The translations under genes were made by a program, and so were the position numbers. The notes beneath the pieces were generated by a model. The model made no database searches. It saw nothing but the letters and a program-made list of their open reading frames with translations, and was not told the origin of the DNA. From Pelagibacteraceae bacterium AG-337-I02 (GTDB lineage Bacteria > Pseudomonadota > Alphaproteobacteria > HIMB59 > GCA-002718135), in contig QBZY01000001.1 of the NCBI GenBank assembly GCA_003282155.1, positions 108,312-172,311 on the forward strand: DNA of 64,000 nt. Direction: 5' to 3'. This document shows positions 18,408 through 26,976 of this stretch, piece by piece (the stretch's first letter is position 1; each line of letters begins with the position of its first letter).

Positions 18408-19188
18408 AACTTATCGAGCTGTAAAAATTCTTAGAGAATGTGACATTATCATTTGTGAAAATCCTAAACATTCACTCAAATTACTAAATAAATTAGACAT
18501 TAAAAAGAAATTAATACCTTTACACGACTATAATGAGAATAAAGTTATAAATCAGATTAAGAGTTTATTAAAAAATAAAAATTGTGCATTGATTTCTGAT
18601 GCTGGGTCTCCATTAATATCAGATCCTGGATATAATTTACTACAGTATTGTATTGAAAATAATATTAGAATAACATCTATTCCTGGACCATCATCTCTTA
18701 TATCTAGCTTACAATTGTCAGGATTACCAATATCAGAATTTATTTTTTATGGTTTTGTTCCAAAATCCAATAAAAAATTAGAGGATTTTGTCAATAATAT
18801 TTCCAAAGAAGTAAAGACATCAATATTTTTTGTTTCAAGTCATAAATTAATTATTTTTTTAGAATATGTTGAAAAAATTTTACCTGGAAGATCTATTTCT
18901 ATATGCAAAGAACTTACAAAGATTAATGAGTTTGTGTTTAGGGGATTTCCTAACAAGGTTAAAACTGATATTTTAAAAAAAAAGGAAAATTTGAAAGGTG
19001 AGTTTGTAGCAGTTGTGGAGAGACATACACAAAAAAATCAAGATTTTGACAAAATTGAATTATATAAAAGTGAATTAAAAAAATTGACTTCAAAATTTTC
19101 TTTGACCGACGTCGTAGAAATAGTGCATAAATTTACAAAAATTAATAAAAATAATATTTATAAATGCTTACTAAGATTAAAAAAATAA
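18346..19188 (+). CDS. rsmI: 16S rRNA (cytidine1402-2'-O)-methyltransferase
   Basis: Methylates the ribose of C1402 in 16S rRNA using SAM. I chose the ATG at 18346 (280 residues), because the family begins a few residues before SVVATPIGNLDDIT, here residues 9-22; the open frame extends further upstream but without homologous-looking sequence. Tetrapyrrole-methylase motifs: ALISDAGSPLISDPGY (about 86-101) and SIPGPSSLISSLQLSGLP (about 114-131). It overlaps lpoA head to head and overlaps the next gene's start by 25 bp. Confidence 0.94.
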   Translation: MNNVINGLSVVATPIGNLDDITYRAVKILRECDIIICENPKHSLKLLNKLDIKKKLIPLHDYNENKVINQIKSLLKNKNCALISDAGSPLISDPGYNLLQYCIENNIRITSIPGPSSLISSLQLSGLPISEFIFYGFVPKSNKKLEDFVNNISKEVKTSIFFVSSHKLIIFLEYVEKILPGRSISICKELTKINEFVFRGFPNKVKTDILKKKENLKGEFVAVVERHTQKNQDFDKIELYKSELKKLTSKFSLTDVVEIVHKFTKINKNNIYKCLLRLKK

Positions 19189-19772
19189 TTAGTTTTTTTA
19201 TAATCTCATTGTTATTAATTTTGGCATTTATTAACTATGGATGTTCACCTGCCAATATTCTTGCAACAGGTGGAAGTGGGGCATTAGTTGTAGCAGAGGG
19301 AGAAAGATCTCTTGGAACTGTAATTGACGACGCTACAATTAAAGTAAACATCGCAGCAAAATTTTTAAACTCTGATAATAATCTATTTGTAAATATCAAT
19401 ACAAGTGTTTTAGAGGGTAGAGTTTTGTTAACTGGTCTTGTTGAAAATCAAGAAATTCGAATTGAGGCAGTAAGATTAATATGGGAAATTGAAGGAGTGA
19501 GAGAAATAATAAATGAAATAGAAATTGGAAATAGATCAACTTTAAAAGATTATACAAGTGATTTGTGGATCAACACACAAGCAAGAGCAGTGGCAGCTAA
19601 AACTGTTGGGATAAAATCAATTACTTTTAATTTTGAAACTATCAAAGGAAAGATTTATATTGCTGGAATATCTACGCGCCCAGATCTTTTAAATGAAATG
19701 ATATCTGCTTTAAAAAATATAAAAGGTGTTAATGAAATTGTTAACTATGTAATGATTGTAGTCAAAGAATAA
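19164..19772 (+). CDS. BON-domain lipoprotein (DolP/YraP-like)
   Basis: Predicted outer-membrane lipoprotein of 202 residues. The signal peptide ends with the lipobox-like NYGC (Cys about residue 27). Two BON domains follow: the first about residues 50-115 (DDATIKVNIAAKFL, VLEGRVLLTGLVEN), the second about 120-195 (LWINTQARAVAAKTVG, TIKGKIYIAGIST). This matches E. coli DolP, an envelope-integrity protein binding anionic phospholipids near BamA. In E. coli, too, it lies in the rsmI-lpoA-dolP neighbourhood. It overlaps the rsmI 3' end by 25 bp, indicating cotranscription. Confidence 0.88.
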   Translation: MLTKIKKIISFFIISLLLILAFINYGCSPANILATGGSGALVVAEGERSLGTVIDDATIKVNIAAKFLNSDNNLFVNINTSVLEGRVLLTGLVENQEIRIEAVRLIWEIEGVREIINEIEIGNRSTLKDYTSDLWINTQARAVAAKTVGIKSITFNFETIKGKIYIAGISTRPDLLNEMISALKNIKGVNEIVNYVMIVVKE

Positions 19773-19773
19773 T

Positions 19774-20124
19774 CTATCTTAAATTTCCAATTTTTTCACC
19801 GGCTAATATATGAATATGAAAATGTGGAACTTCTTGTCCACCATCTTCGCCGGTATTTGAAATTAGTCTATAACCTTTTTCCTCTAGATCTAACATACTT
19901 ATAATCAGTTGAACATTTTTAAAAAAAAATGAGATATGGTGATTATCTGCATTTTTTAAAAAATCAGAGAAATTGGCACAGGGGAATTTAGGTATACCTA
20001 AAACATGTATCTTAGCTTGAGGGTTAATATCATTAAAGAATAAACTATATTCATCTTCATAAACTTTATCACAAGGTATTTCTTTCCTTAAAATTTTCGC
20101 GAAGATATTATTTTCATCATACAT
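19774..20124 (-). CDS. HIT family purine nucleoside phosphoramidase (HinT)
   Basis: Small histidine-triad hydrolase of 116 residues that cleaves AMP-lysine or AMP-N phosphoramidates. The triad HFHIHIL (about 102-108) and the N-terminal NIFAKILRKEIPCDKVYED are typical of HinT. It is the last gene of the his operon, six bases after hisE, an arrangement often seen in alphaproteobacteria. Its 3' end almost touches the convergent BON gene. Confidence 0.93.
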   Translation of the reverse strand: MYDENNIFAKILRKEIPCDKVYEDEYSLFFNDINPQAKIHVLGIPKFPCANFSDFLKNADNHHISFFFKNVQLIISMLDLEEKGYRLISNTGEDGGQEVPHFHIHILAGEKIGNLR

Positions 20125-20129
20125 TTTTT

Positions 20130-20402
20130 TTACTTTCTTTTATCTAGCTCTTTATGTATTTCAGTCATAGTAATATTTTTTGACTTCAGTAAAACGAGAA
20201 GGTGATAGATTACATCAACAGCCTCTTCTATTGTTCTTTTCTTTGATCCTTTTAAAAAATCAATTATTAATTCTGAAGATTCTTCGCTAAATTTTTGAGC
20301 TATTTTTTTTGGACCTAACTTTAGTAACTTATTGGTATATGAATTTTTTTTTCTTGTAATTATTCTATTGTTTATAATTTTATTTAAGTCTTCAATTTTC
20401 AT
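20130..20402 (-). CDS. hisE: Phosphoribosyl-ATP pyrophosphatase
   Basis: Second step of histidine synthesis: PR-ATP to PR-AMP. It is a stand-alone HisE of 90 residues; the cyclohydrolase HisI must be encoded elsewhere. All-alpha MazG-like motif: KKIAQKFSEESSELIIDFLKG (about 32-52, quoted in part EESSELIIDF) and EEAVDVIYHLLVLL (about 58-71), giving the metal-binding E-E and D residues. It is five bases downstream of hisF. Confidence 0.94.
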   Translation of the reverse strand: MKIEDLNKIINNRIITRKKNSYTNKLLKLGPKKIAQKFSEESSELIIDFLKGSKKRTIEEAVDVIYHLLVLLKSKNITMTEIHKELDKRK

Positions 20403-20407
20403 ATAAT

Positions 20408-21163
20408 TTAATCTCTGATGCTTATATTTTTATCTTTCAAGTATTGCTTTACTTCTTTTATGCTAATTTCATCAAAATGAAAGACTGAGGCTGCTAATAA
20501 TGCATCAGCTTTGCCCTTAATTACACCTTCATAAAAATGATCAAGAGTTCCAACTCCGCCGCTAGCTATAACTGGTATTTTTAAAAATTCTGATACTTTA
20601 CTTAGCAGTTCGTTATCAAAACCAGATTTTGTACCATCCCTATCCATTGATGTTAAAAGAATTTCACCCGCACCAAGTTTTTGAGCTTTTTCTATCCAGC
20701 TTAAAGCATGTAAATCAGTTTTATTCGTACCTCCATGAGAATAAACAAACCAATCATTATCATGTTTTTTTGCATCAACAGCCACAACGATGCATTGGTT
20801 TCCAAAATATTCTGAAGCTTCTTTAATAATATTGGGATTTTTAATTGCTGCAGAATTTATAGACACTTTGTCAGCACCAGCTTTAAGTAAAGCTTGTATA
20901 TTTTCTATTGTTGAAATTCCACCACCAACTGTAAGGGGAATAAAAACTTCATTTGCAGTCTTTTTAACTACATTTACCATTGTGTCTCTATTTTCTAATG
21001 ATGCGCTAATATCTAGGAAACATATTTCATCAGCGCCATTATCGGAATAATGTTTTGCTTGTTCAACAGGATCTCCTGCATCAATTAAATTTAAAAAATT
21101 GATTCCTTTTACTACTCTTCCATCTTTAACATCTAAACATGGTATGATTCTTGTTTTTACCAT
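20408..21163 (-). CDS. hisF: Imidazole glycerol phosphate synthase, cyclase subunit
   Basis: TIM-barrel subunit that, with HisH, converts PRFAR plus ammonia to IGP and AICAR. It has 251 residues. The catalytic Asp 11 lies in [16 protein letters not shown], and the second catalytic Asp is in VVAVDAKK (about residue 130). The phosphate-binding loops LTVGGGI and IASGGVG are present. It is separated from hisA by one base. Confidence 0.97.
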   Translation of the reverse strand: MVKTRIIPCLDVKDGRVVKGINFLNLIDAGDPVEQAKHYSDNGADEICFLDISASLENRDTMVNVVKKTANEVFIPLTVGGGISTIENIQALLKAGADKVSINSAAIKNPNIIKEASEYFGNQCIVVAVDAKKHDNDWFVYSHGGTNKTDLHALSWIEKAQKLGAGEILLTSMDRDGTKSGFDNELLSKVSEFLKIPVIASGGVGTLDHFYEGVIKGKADALLAASVFHFDEISIKEVKQYLKDKNISIRD

Positions 21164-21164
21164 T

Positions 21165-21905
21165 TTAGTTTAGAATTTTTTGAGCTTCTACTAAATCAAT
21201 CTTACCCTCATAGAAAGATTTGCCTGATATTATTCCTTCAATGTTTTTAAGGTTAATTTTTTTTAGATTTATTAGATCAGAGTAATCTGTTAATCCCCCT
21301 GCAATAATAATTTTTTTACTGAATTCTTTTATTTGTTTTATTTTTTTTAGAAAATTATTAACAAAATTAAAATTTAAACCTTTTAACATTCCGTCATTTT
21401 GAATATCTGTAATTACATATCCTTTAATTTTAGAACTGTTATAAATATCAAGAATATCTTGAATATTTTTACCTGAATTTTTGTCCCACCCTTTTATCAT
21501 TACATTATCTTCAAGAATATCTAATGATATATAAACTTTATCATCATACTGATTTGATAAAGCTATAACTTCGTCTGGTTTTTCAACAGACATAGACCCA
21601 ATAATCAAATTATTTATTCCAGCCTCAAAATATTTTTTTGCTAAATCTAAATTTCTAACCCCTCCACCTAATTGTATTGGTATTGAAATTGATTTTCTAA
21701 TTTTTTTTATTGTTTCAAAATTAATATTTGATCTTCCAAATGCGGCGTCTAAGTCAATCAGATGTAATTTTTTACAACCAATTTGCTCAAAGTAGATAGC
21801 TTGTTTTTCTGGATCTTTGTTATAAATGACGCTAGAGCTATCTTTACCTTTAGACAATCTAACACATTTGTTATCTTTTAAATCAATGGCTGGTATAATT
21901 TGCAC
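21165..21905 (-). CDS. hisA: ProFAR isomerase
   Basis: Isomerises 5'-ProFAR to PRFAR in histidine synthesis; TIM barrel of 246 residues homologous to HisF. The catalytic Asp 8 is in [15 protein letters not shown]; the other catalytic Asp is in [11 protein letters not shown] (about residues 129-139). The half-barrel phosphate sites IQLGGGVRN and IIAGGLTD are intact. Its start overlaps the stop of the upstream acetyltransferase gene. Confidence 0.96.
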   Translation of the reverse strand: MQIIPAIDLKDNKCVRLSKGKDSSSVIYNKDPEKQAIYFEQIGCKKLHLIDLDAAFGRSNINFETIKKIRKSISIPIQLGGGVRNLDLAKKYFEAGINNLIIGSMSVEKPDEVIALSNQYDDKVYISLDILEDNVMIKGWDKNSGKNIQDILDIYNSSKIKGYVITDIQNDGMLKGLNFNFVNNFLKKIKQIKEFSKKIIIAGGLTDYSDLINLKKINLKNIEGIISGKSFYEGKIDLVEAQKILN

Positions 21906-22447
21906 TATAGATTTTTATAGTAATAATAACCTTTAATAAAGCCACCGTTAATATAAGCATAATATGGATTTTCACCCCACTTGCTATAATTTTTGCTAGT
22001 AAAAAGCTTAATTGCTGCGTCTTGAGTTTCTCTTACTGCTAATTGTAAGGATTTAATATTGTCTTCTTTTGCAATTTGTTCAGTGTGGTCAATCATTGTT
22101 TTAGCCAAACCATAACCTCTTGCCCATGGAGCAACAAATTGTCTTCTTATTCGTGCAATATTTTTCCTAGACTCAATATTGGGGGCCTCATACGCAAGTT
22201 GAAGAGTTCCAGCTATAACGCCGTTAAGTCTTCCAACAATAAGCTTTATATATTTGTCATTAGTTCTTTTAGTCCAATAATCTATTAGTATATCTCTTGT
22301 TGGAACTCTTAACCAACCAAAACCTCCTCCAGCCTTGATTGCTTGTTCAGTGATGTTACAAAGATCTGCCAAATCTACTTCTGTGAGCGTTTCAATGTTA
22401 TCTACTGAAATATTAATTTTTTCTTTTATTTGTGTAGTTATGTTCAT
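21905..22447 (-). CDS. GNAT family N-acetyltransferase inserted in the his operon
   Basis: 180 residues with the GNAT core. A central beta-strand region (IVGRLNGVIAGTLQL) is followed by the acetyl-CoA pyrophosphate-loop region VAPWARGYGLAKTMIDH (about residues 105-121, matching the Q/RxxGxG/A loop), and later AVRETQDAAIKLFTSKNY, the C-terminal GNAT motif B. The substrate is unknown. It lies exactly between hisH and hisA, with a 4-bp overlap to hisH and a 1-bp overlap to hisA, so it must be made together with the histidine enzymes. Confidence 0.85.
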   Translation of the reverse strand: MNITTQIKEKINISVDNIETLTEVDLADLCNITEQAIKAGGGFGWLRVPTRDILIDYWTKRTNDKYIKLIVGRLNGVIAGTLQLAYEAPNIESRKNIARIRRQFVAPWARGYGLAKTMIDHTEQIAKEDNIKSLQLAVRETQDAAIKLFTSKNYSKWGENPYYAYINGGFIKGYYYYKNL

Positions 22448-23073
22448 ATACTTATAAATTCTTTTAATAAGTTTAATCCCTGGGAGGAACTTTTTTCAGG
22501 ATGAAACTGAACGCCATATATATTTTCTTTTCCAACTATTGAAGCAAAATTTATTCCATACTTAGTTTCCGCCAAAATATTGTCTTTATTAGCACAATCA
22601 AAGTAATAAGAGTGAACAAAGTAATAATCATTTTTAGATGAGATTAAGTTATTATGTTTCGAATTTGTCAGTTTAACCAAGTTCCACCCCATATGAGGGA
22701 GTTTTAAATTGTCTCCAGGCAATACTTTAATTTTACCATCTATCCAACCTAAGCCTTCATGAACTCCGTTTTCTTCACTCAACTTAGCTAACATTTGCAT
22801 ACCAACACATATTCCTAAAAATGGTTTTTTTTTTACTAATGCAAACTCACAAAGCTCGTCTATCAAGCCATCAGTTTTTTTTAAACCATTCATACATGTA
22901 GAAAAGGCTCCCTGACCTGGTAATACAATATGGGTTGAGTTCTTTACATCATTAATTTTTTTTGAAATTAATACATCAACCTCAATATTATTATCTTTTG
23001 CTATTTTAATAAAAGATTTTTGTGCTGACAAAACATTGCCTGAGCCGTAATCGACAATAGTTATCTTTTTCAT
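22444..23073 (-). CDS. hisH: Imidazole glycerol phosphate synthase, glutaminase subunit
   Basis: Class I glutamine amidotransferase giving ammonia to HisF. It has 209 residues. The N-terminus ITIVDYGSGNVLSAQKSF is typical of HisH. The nucleophile Cys lies in FLGICVGMQML (about residue 91), the oxyanion loop is LPGQGAFSTCM, and the catalytic His-Glu pair is in YGVQFHPEKS (about 188-197). It is six bases after hisB. Confidence 0.96.
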   Translation of the reverse strand: MKKITIVDYGSGNVLSAQKSFIKIAKDNNIEVDVLISKKINDVKNSTHIVLPGQGAFSTCMNGLKKTDGLIDELCEFALVKKKPFLGICVGMQMLAKLSEENGVHEGLGWIDGKIKVLPGDNLKLPHMGWNLVKLTNSKHNNLISSKNDYYFVHSYYFDCANKDNILAETKYGINFASIVGKENIYGVQFHPEKSSSQGLNLLKEFISI

Positions 23074-23079
23074 TAAAAA

Positions 23080-23667
23080 TTAGAGAGTACCTTTTGATGA
23101 TGGTATGTTATCTCTTCTTCTGTTATCTATTTCGACTGCAAATCTTATACTTTTAGCAAAGGCCTTAAAGCATGATTCAATAATATGATGATTATTTTTT
23201 CCATACAAGTTTTCAATATGTAAATTACATTTTGATTCGTTTGAAAAGGCTTTAAAAAATTCATGGAATAACTCTGTATCCATTTCGCCAATTTTTTTTA
23301 AACCAAGATTAACATTCCACACAAGCTCTGGCCTTCCACTTAAATCAATAACACATCTTGATAAGCATTCATCCATCGGAACATATGAAAAACCATATCT
23401 ATTTATTCCTTTCTTATCATCTAGTGCTTTGTTTATAGCTAAAGCAATTGCGTAAGCAGTATCTTCAACAGAGTGGTGAAGATCAACATTAGTGTCACCT
23501 TCACATTTTAAATCTATATCTATTAAACTGTGATGAGATAATAATTCCAGCATATGATCAAAAAATCCAATTTGTGTAGAAATTTTAGATTGACCAATGC
23601 CATCTAAGTTAACTTCACAGCTTATCTTGGTTTCTTTAGTGTTTCTTTCAATCTTACCTTTTCGCAT
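23080..23667 (-). CDS. hisB: Imidazoleglycerol-phosphate dehydratase
   Basis: Mn-dependent dehydratase of histidine synthesis, 195 residues, monofunctional (no HAD phosphatase half). The two His-rich metal motifs are GFFDHMLELLSHHS (about 34-47) and DLHHSVEDTA (about 63-72); the second-half copies are MDTELFHEFFKAF and NNHHIIESCFKAFA. It is the first gene of this leftward his operon; hisG, hisD, hisC and hisI are not in the window. Confidence 0.97.
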   Translation of the reverse strand: MRKGKIERNTKETKISCEVNLDGIGQSKISTQIGFFDHMLELLSHHSLIDIDLKCEGDTNVDLHHSVEDTAYAIALAINKALDDKKGINRYGFSYVPMDECLSRCVIDLSGRPELVWNVNLGLKKIGEMDTELFHEFFKAFSNESKCNLHIENLYGKNNHHIIESCFKAFAKSIRFAVEIDNRRRDNIPSSKGTL

Positions 23668-23711
23668 TTTTGCCTAATATCAGTGAAATCTGATTTATTC
23701 TAGGTAAATTA

Positions 23712-23742
23712 CTTGATAAAAATAATTAAATAGCCATCTTAT
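23712..23742 (+). promoter_or_regulatory. Putative RpoH promoter of hslVU, giving a near-leaderless start
   Basis: CTTG (23712-23715), 17 nt, then GCCATCTTAT (23733-23742): the same spacing as before dnaK. The predicted transcription start would be about 23748-23750, on top of the hslV ATG at 23749. No Shine-Dalgarno precedes that ATG, so the hslV mRNA may be leaderless. Confidence 0.55.
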
Positions 23743-23748
23743 GAATGA

Positions 23749-24297
23749 ATGAAAAAAAATATTATTAAATCCACAACAATCGTAGGAATTAGAAAAGACA
23801 AACTTGTTGTAATTGCGGGTGATGGTCAGGCTAGTCTTGGTAATACCGTGATGAAATCAAATGTTAAAAAAATTAGAAGACTTGGTGCTGATGAAACAGT
23901 TATATCTGGTTTTGCGGGATCTACAGCAGATGCGTTCGCTTTATTTGAAAGATTAGAGGGAAAGTTAGATCAATATAAGAACCAACTTAAAAGAGCGTGT
24001 GTAGAATTAGCTAAAGATTGGAGAACAGATAGATATCTAAGAAGATTGGAAGCGATGATGATCGTAGCTGATAAAGATGTAAGTTTGTTGTTATCAGGTA
24101 CTGGTGATGTAATTGAATCTGATGATGGAATACTTGCAATAGGTTCTGGAGGTCCATACGCAAATAGTGCTGCTAAAGCATTGATGAAAAACACTAAAAT
24201 GAATGCAAAAGAAATTGCTTTAGAATCTCTTAACATAGCTGCAGATATTTGTATTTATACAAACCATAATATTATTTCAGAAACTATTGAGCTGTAG
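23749..24297 (+). CDS. hslV: ATP-dependent protease subunit HslV
   Basis: Proteolytic N-terminal threonine subunit of the HslUV (ClpQY) protease. It has 182 residues. The catalytic Thr pair follows a short propeptide (MKKNIIKS, then [11 protein letters not shown]), as in other alphaproteobacterial HslV proteins; in E. coli the Thr directly follows Met 1. The segments [16 protein letters not shown] and [15 protein letters not shown] are conserved family motifs. The 3' end abuts hslU with one base between the stop and the hslU ATG. Confidence 0.97.
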   Translation: MKKNIIKSTTIVGIRKDKLVVIAGDGQASLGNTVMKSNVKKIRRLGADETVISGFAGSTADAFALFERLEGKLDQYKNQLKRACVELAKDWRTDRYLRRLEAMMIVADKDVSLLLSGTGDVIESDDGILAIGSGGPYANSAAKALMKNTKMNAKEIALESLNIAADICIYTNHNIISETIEL

Positions 24298-24298
24298 A

Positions 24299-25612
24299 AT
24301 GGAATCCAGTTTTAGCCCAAGGGAAATTGTTTCTGAATTAGATAAATTTATCATTGGTCAGAATAAAGCAAAAAAGGCCGTTGCAGTTGCCTTAAGAAAT
24401 AGATGGAGAAGAAAACAACTTGATGATTCTTTAAAAGAGGAAATTGTACCAAAAAATATTTTAATGGTTGGTCCAACAGGTTGCGGCAAAACAGAAATAT
24501 CTAGAAGGCTTGCTAAGTTAGCAAACGCACCTTTTGTAAAAGTTGAAGCGACTAAGTTTACAGAAGTTGGATATGTTGGAAGAGATGTTGAGCAAATAAT
24601 AAGAGATCTGGTTGAAATAAGTATAACAAAAACAAAAATTCAAATGGGTCAAGAGGTGAAGGCAAAAGCAGAAAAAAATGCAGAAGAAAGAATTTTAGAT
24701 GTTTTAGTTTCTAAAAGTTCAACACCAGCTACTCGAGATAATTTTAGGAAAAAACTAAGATCAGGTGAACTAAATGATAATGAGGTTGAAATTCCAGTTT
24801 CAGCTAATGCAAATTTAAGTTTACCAACTATGGATATACCTGGAATGCCTGGTTCTCAAATGGGCATGATTAATTTAGGTGATGTATTTGGAAAAGGTTT
24901 TGGCAATCAAAAGAAAATGAAAAAAATGAGTGTTAAAGATTCGCATGCTTATTTATTAAACGAAGAAACTGACAAGCTTCTAGATAAAGATAAAATAAAC
25001 TCAAGAGCATTGGATGATGTAGAGCAAAATGGTATCGTTTTTATAGATGAAATAGATAAAATTACTTCTAGAGCTGATAGAAGTGGTGCAGATGTTTCAA
25101 GAGAAGGTGTTCAAAGAGATTTATTACCACTTATTGAGGGAACCGCGGTTACTACAAAATATGGTGTTGTAAAAACAGATTATGTTTTGTTCATTGCCTC
25201 TGGGGCATTTCACTTATCAAAACCATCAGACATGCTCCCTGAGCTCCAAGGTAGATTACCAATTAGAGTCGAGCTTGATAGTCTTAGTAAAAAAGATTTT
25301 AAACTTATTCTTACTGAAACACAAAATAGTTTGATTAAGCAGTATCAAGGACTTCTTGGTACAGAGAAAGTTGATTTGAAGTTTGAAGAAGATGGAATTG
25401 ATACAATCGCTTCTTTATCTACAGAGATAAATCAGAACGTAGAAAATATAGGTGCCAGAAGGCTCCATACTGTAATGGAAAAACTACTTGAAGAGGTTAG
25501 TTATACAGCCTCAGATATAGGCCCAACAGAAATAATCATTAACAAGCAATACGTTGAAAACAGCTTAGGAGAACTTATTAAAAGTCAGGACTTATCAAAG
25601 TTTATACTGTAA
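24299..25612 (+). CDS. hslU: ATP-dependent protease ATPase subunit HslU
   Basis: AAA+ unfoldase of HslUV. I prefer the ATG at 24299 ([20 protein letters not shown]), one base after the hslV stop, over the TTG at 24287; this gives 437 residues. Walker A is [11 protein letters not shown] (about 53-63), Walker B is [10 protein letters not shown], then the pore motif GYVGRDVE. The intermediate domain (about 110-230) is present, and the C-terminal LSKFIL tail that docks into HslV is intact. Confidence 0.96.
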   Translation: MESSFSPREIVSELDKFIIGQNKAKKAVAVALRNRWRRKQLDDSLKEEIVPKNILMVGPTGCGKTEISRRLAKLANAPFVKVEATKFTEVGYVGRDVEQIIRDLVEISITKTKIQMGQEVKAKAEKNAEERILDVLVSKSSTPATRDNFRKKLRSGELNDNEVEIPVSANANLSLPTMDIPGMPGSQMGMINLGDVFGKGFGNQKKMKKMSVKDSHAYLLNEETDKLLDKDKINSRALDDVEQNGIVFIDEIDKITSRADRSGADVSREGVQRDLLPLIEGTAVTTKYGVVKTDYVLFIASGAFHLSKPSDMLPELQGRLPIRVELDSLSKKDFKLILTETQNSLIKQYQGLLGTEKVDLKFEEDGIDTIASLSTEINQNVENIGARRLHTVMEKLLEEVSYTASDIGPTEIIINKQYVENSLGELIKSQDLSKFIL

Positions 25613-25613
25613 A

Positions 25614-25647
25614 ACTCATTTAATTTTTTAAGAATTATAAAATGAGT
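25614..25647 (+). promoter_or_regulatory. Hairpin covering the start codon of the PAP2 gene
   Basis: ACTCATTT (25614-25621) and AAATGAGT (25640-25647) are perfect 8-bp complements around an 18-nt loop; the ATG at 25642 lies in the 3' arm. It is weaker (AT-rich) than the similar structure at 2548-2585. It may limit translation, or be fortuitous in AT-rich DNA. Confidence 0.35.
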
Positions 25648-26976
25648 CTTTTTAAAAAAATAAGAATTGAACTGCTTGTTCTTTTAATGGTATCTTTAAA
25701 TGTTTTCATTTCATTTAATTTAGATTTAGGACTGTATAATTATTTTAAAGATTTTAATAAAAGTATTAATAGTGTTTATTTAAAAGAATTTTTTGTAGAA
25801 ATAACAAGGTTAGGGAGCTCGTCTTGGTATTTTGCGATTTCTGTTATTGGATTTGGTATTGTTTATTTAAACAATAGATTAGAATTTATAAAAAATGAGG
25901 AACAAAAAAATATAAGTAATTATTTTATATCATCTTTTTTTTATATTTTGGTAGTTGGAATTGTAACACAGGTTTTGAAGCATATTGTTGGTAGACCAAG
26001 ACCCAATCACGCAAATTTTGAGGACTCTTTTGGTTTTAATTTTTTTACTTTCGACTCAAATTTTCATTCATTTCCTTCAGGCCATTCCTCAACCATATTC
26101 ATAGTTTGTTTTATTCTTGTTGCCACTTTTCCAAAACTAAAATATTTTTTTTATTTTTTAGCATCTATTATTGCTTTGAGCAGAGTCGTTGTTGGTGCTC
26201 ACTTTTTTACTGATATTGTTGCTGGTGCTATATTGGCACTTATATCTTTTAAAATTATAAATACAATCTTAGAGAAGAAATACGCCCAATATAAATTTTC
26301 AAATTTATTGTCTAAAAAAAATTCAGAAATTTATAGTTATGTAATTTTTCTGGCAATTAGTTGTGTATTTATTACTTCAGGTCCATCTATAGATTTGTAC
26401 ATTTCAGGTTTATTTTATTATGGAACTTCACAGTTTGCTTTACAAAGTTTAGATTTAACCTCGATATTGTTTCGAGATATTTTATTACCACTAATACTTA
26501 TTTATATATTAATTTTACCAATAATTGGACGTTTCACTAAAATTGATAAATTTTTTTTTAGTTATAGATTTTCTATCAACGAAATAATGTTGTTATGGGG
26601 TTCTCAAATTATTGGAGTGTTAATTTTTGTAAACCTAATACTTAAAAATTCATGGGGCAGGGCTAGACCAAATGATATTTTACAATTTGGTGGAAAAGAA
26701 ACTTTTTCACCATGGTTTGAAATAAGCAAAGCTTGCGAAACAAATTGCTCTTTTGTTTCAGGCGATGCTTCTGTTGGGTTTTCAATTATAATTCTATATT
26801 TAATTACTAAAAAAATAATTTTTCTCTATGCAAGCGCTGTTGCTGGTTTAGTACTAGGTTTAATTAGAATAATGGCTGGTGGTCATTTCTTAAGTGATAT
26901 TTTTTTTGCTGGTTTTTTAATTGTAATTTTAAATATAATTTTATTTAAATTATATAAAAAATATTATGCTAAATAA
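25642..26976 (+). CDS. Membrane phosphatase with two tandem PAP2 domains
   Basis: 444-residue polytopic protein with two complete type-2 phosphatidate phosphatase (PAP2) modules. Domain 1: KHIVGRPRP (113-121), PSGHSS (145-150), SRVVVGAHFFTD (180-191). Domain 2: KNSWGRARP (335-343), VSGDAS (372-377) and IRIMAGGHFLSD (408-419). In domain 2 the motif-2 His is replaced by Asp (375), although the nucleophile-proximal His 415 and Asp 419 remain. Such enzymes remove phosphate from lipid A, undecaprenyl pyrophosphate or phospholipids. Next come a GT39 transferase (11-bp overlap) and a DUF3108 protein, which suggests envelope lipid modification. Tandem fusion is unusual for this normally single-domain family. 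Confidence 0.85.
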   Translation: MSLFKKIRIELLVLLMVSLNVFISFNLDLGLYNYFKDFNKSINSVYLKEFFVEITRLGSSSWYFAISVIGFGIVYLNNRLEFIKNEEQKNISNYFISSFFYILVVGIVTQVLKHIVGRPRPNHANFEDSFGFNFFTFDSNFHSFPSGHSSTIFIVCFILVATFPKLKYFFYFLASIIALSRVVVGAHFFTDIVAGAILALISFKIINTILEKKYAQYKFSNLLSKKNSEIYSYVIFLAISCVFITSGPSIDLYISGLFYYGTSQFALQSLDLTSILFRDILLPLILIYILILPIIGRFTKIDKFFFSYRFSINEIMLLWGSQIIGVLIFVNLILKNSWGRARPNDILQFGGKETFSPWFEISKACETNCSFVSGDASVGFSIIILYLITKKIIFLYASAVAGLVLGLIRIMAGGHFLSDIFFAGFLIVILNIILFKLYKKYYAK

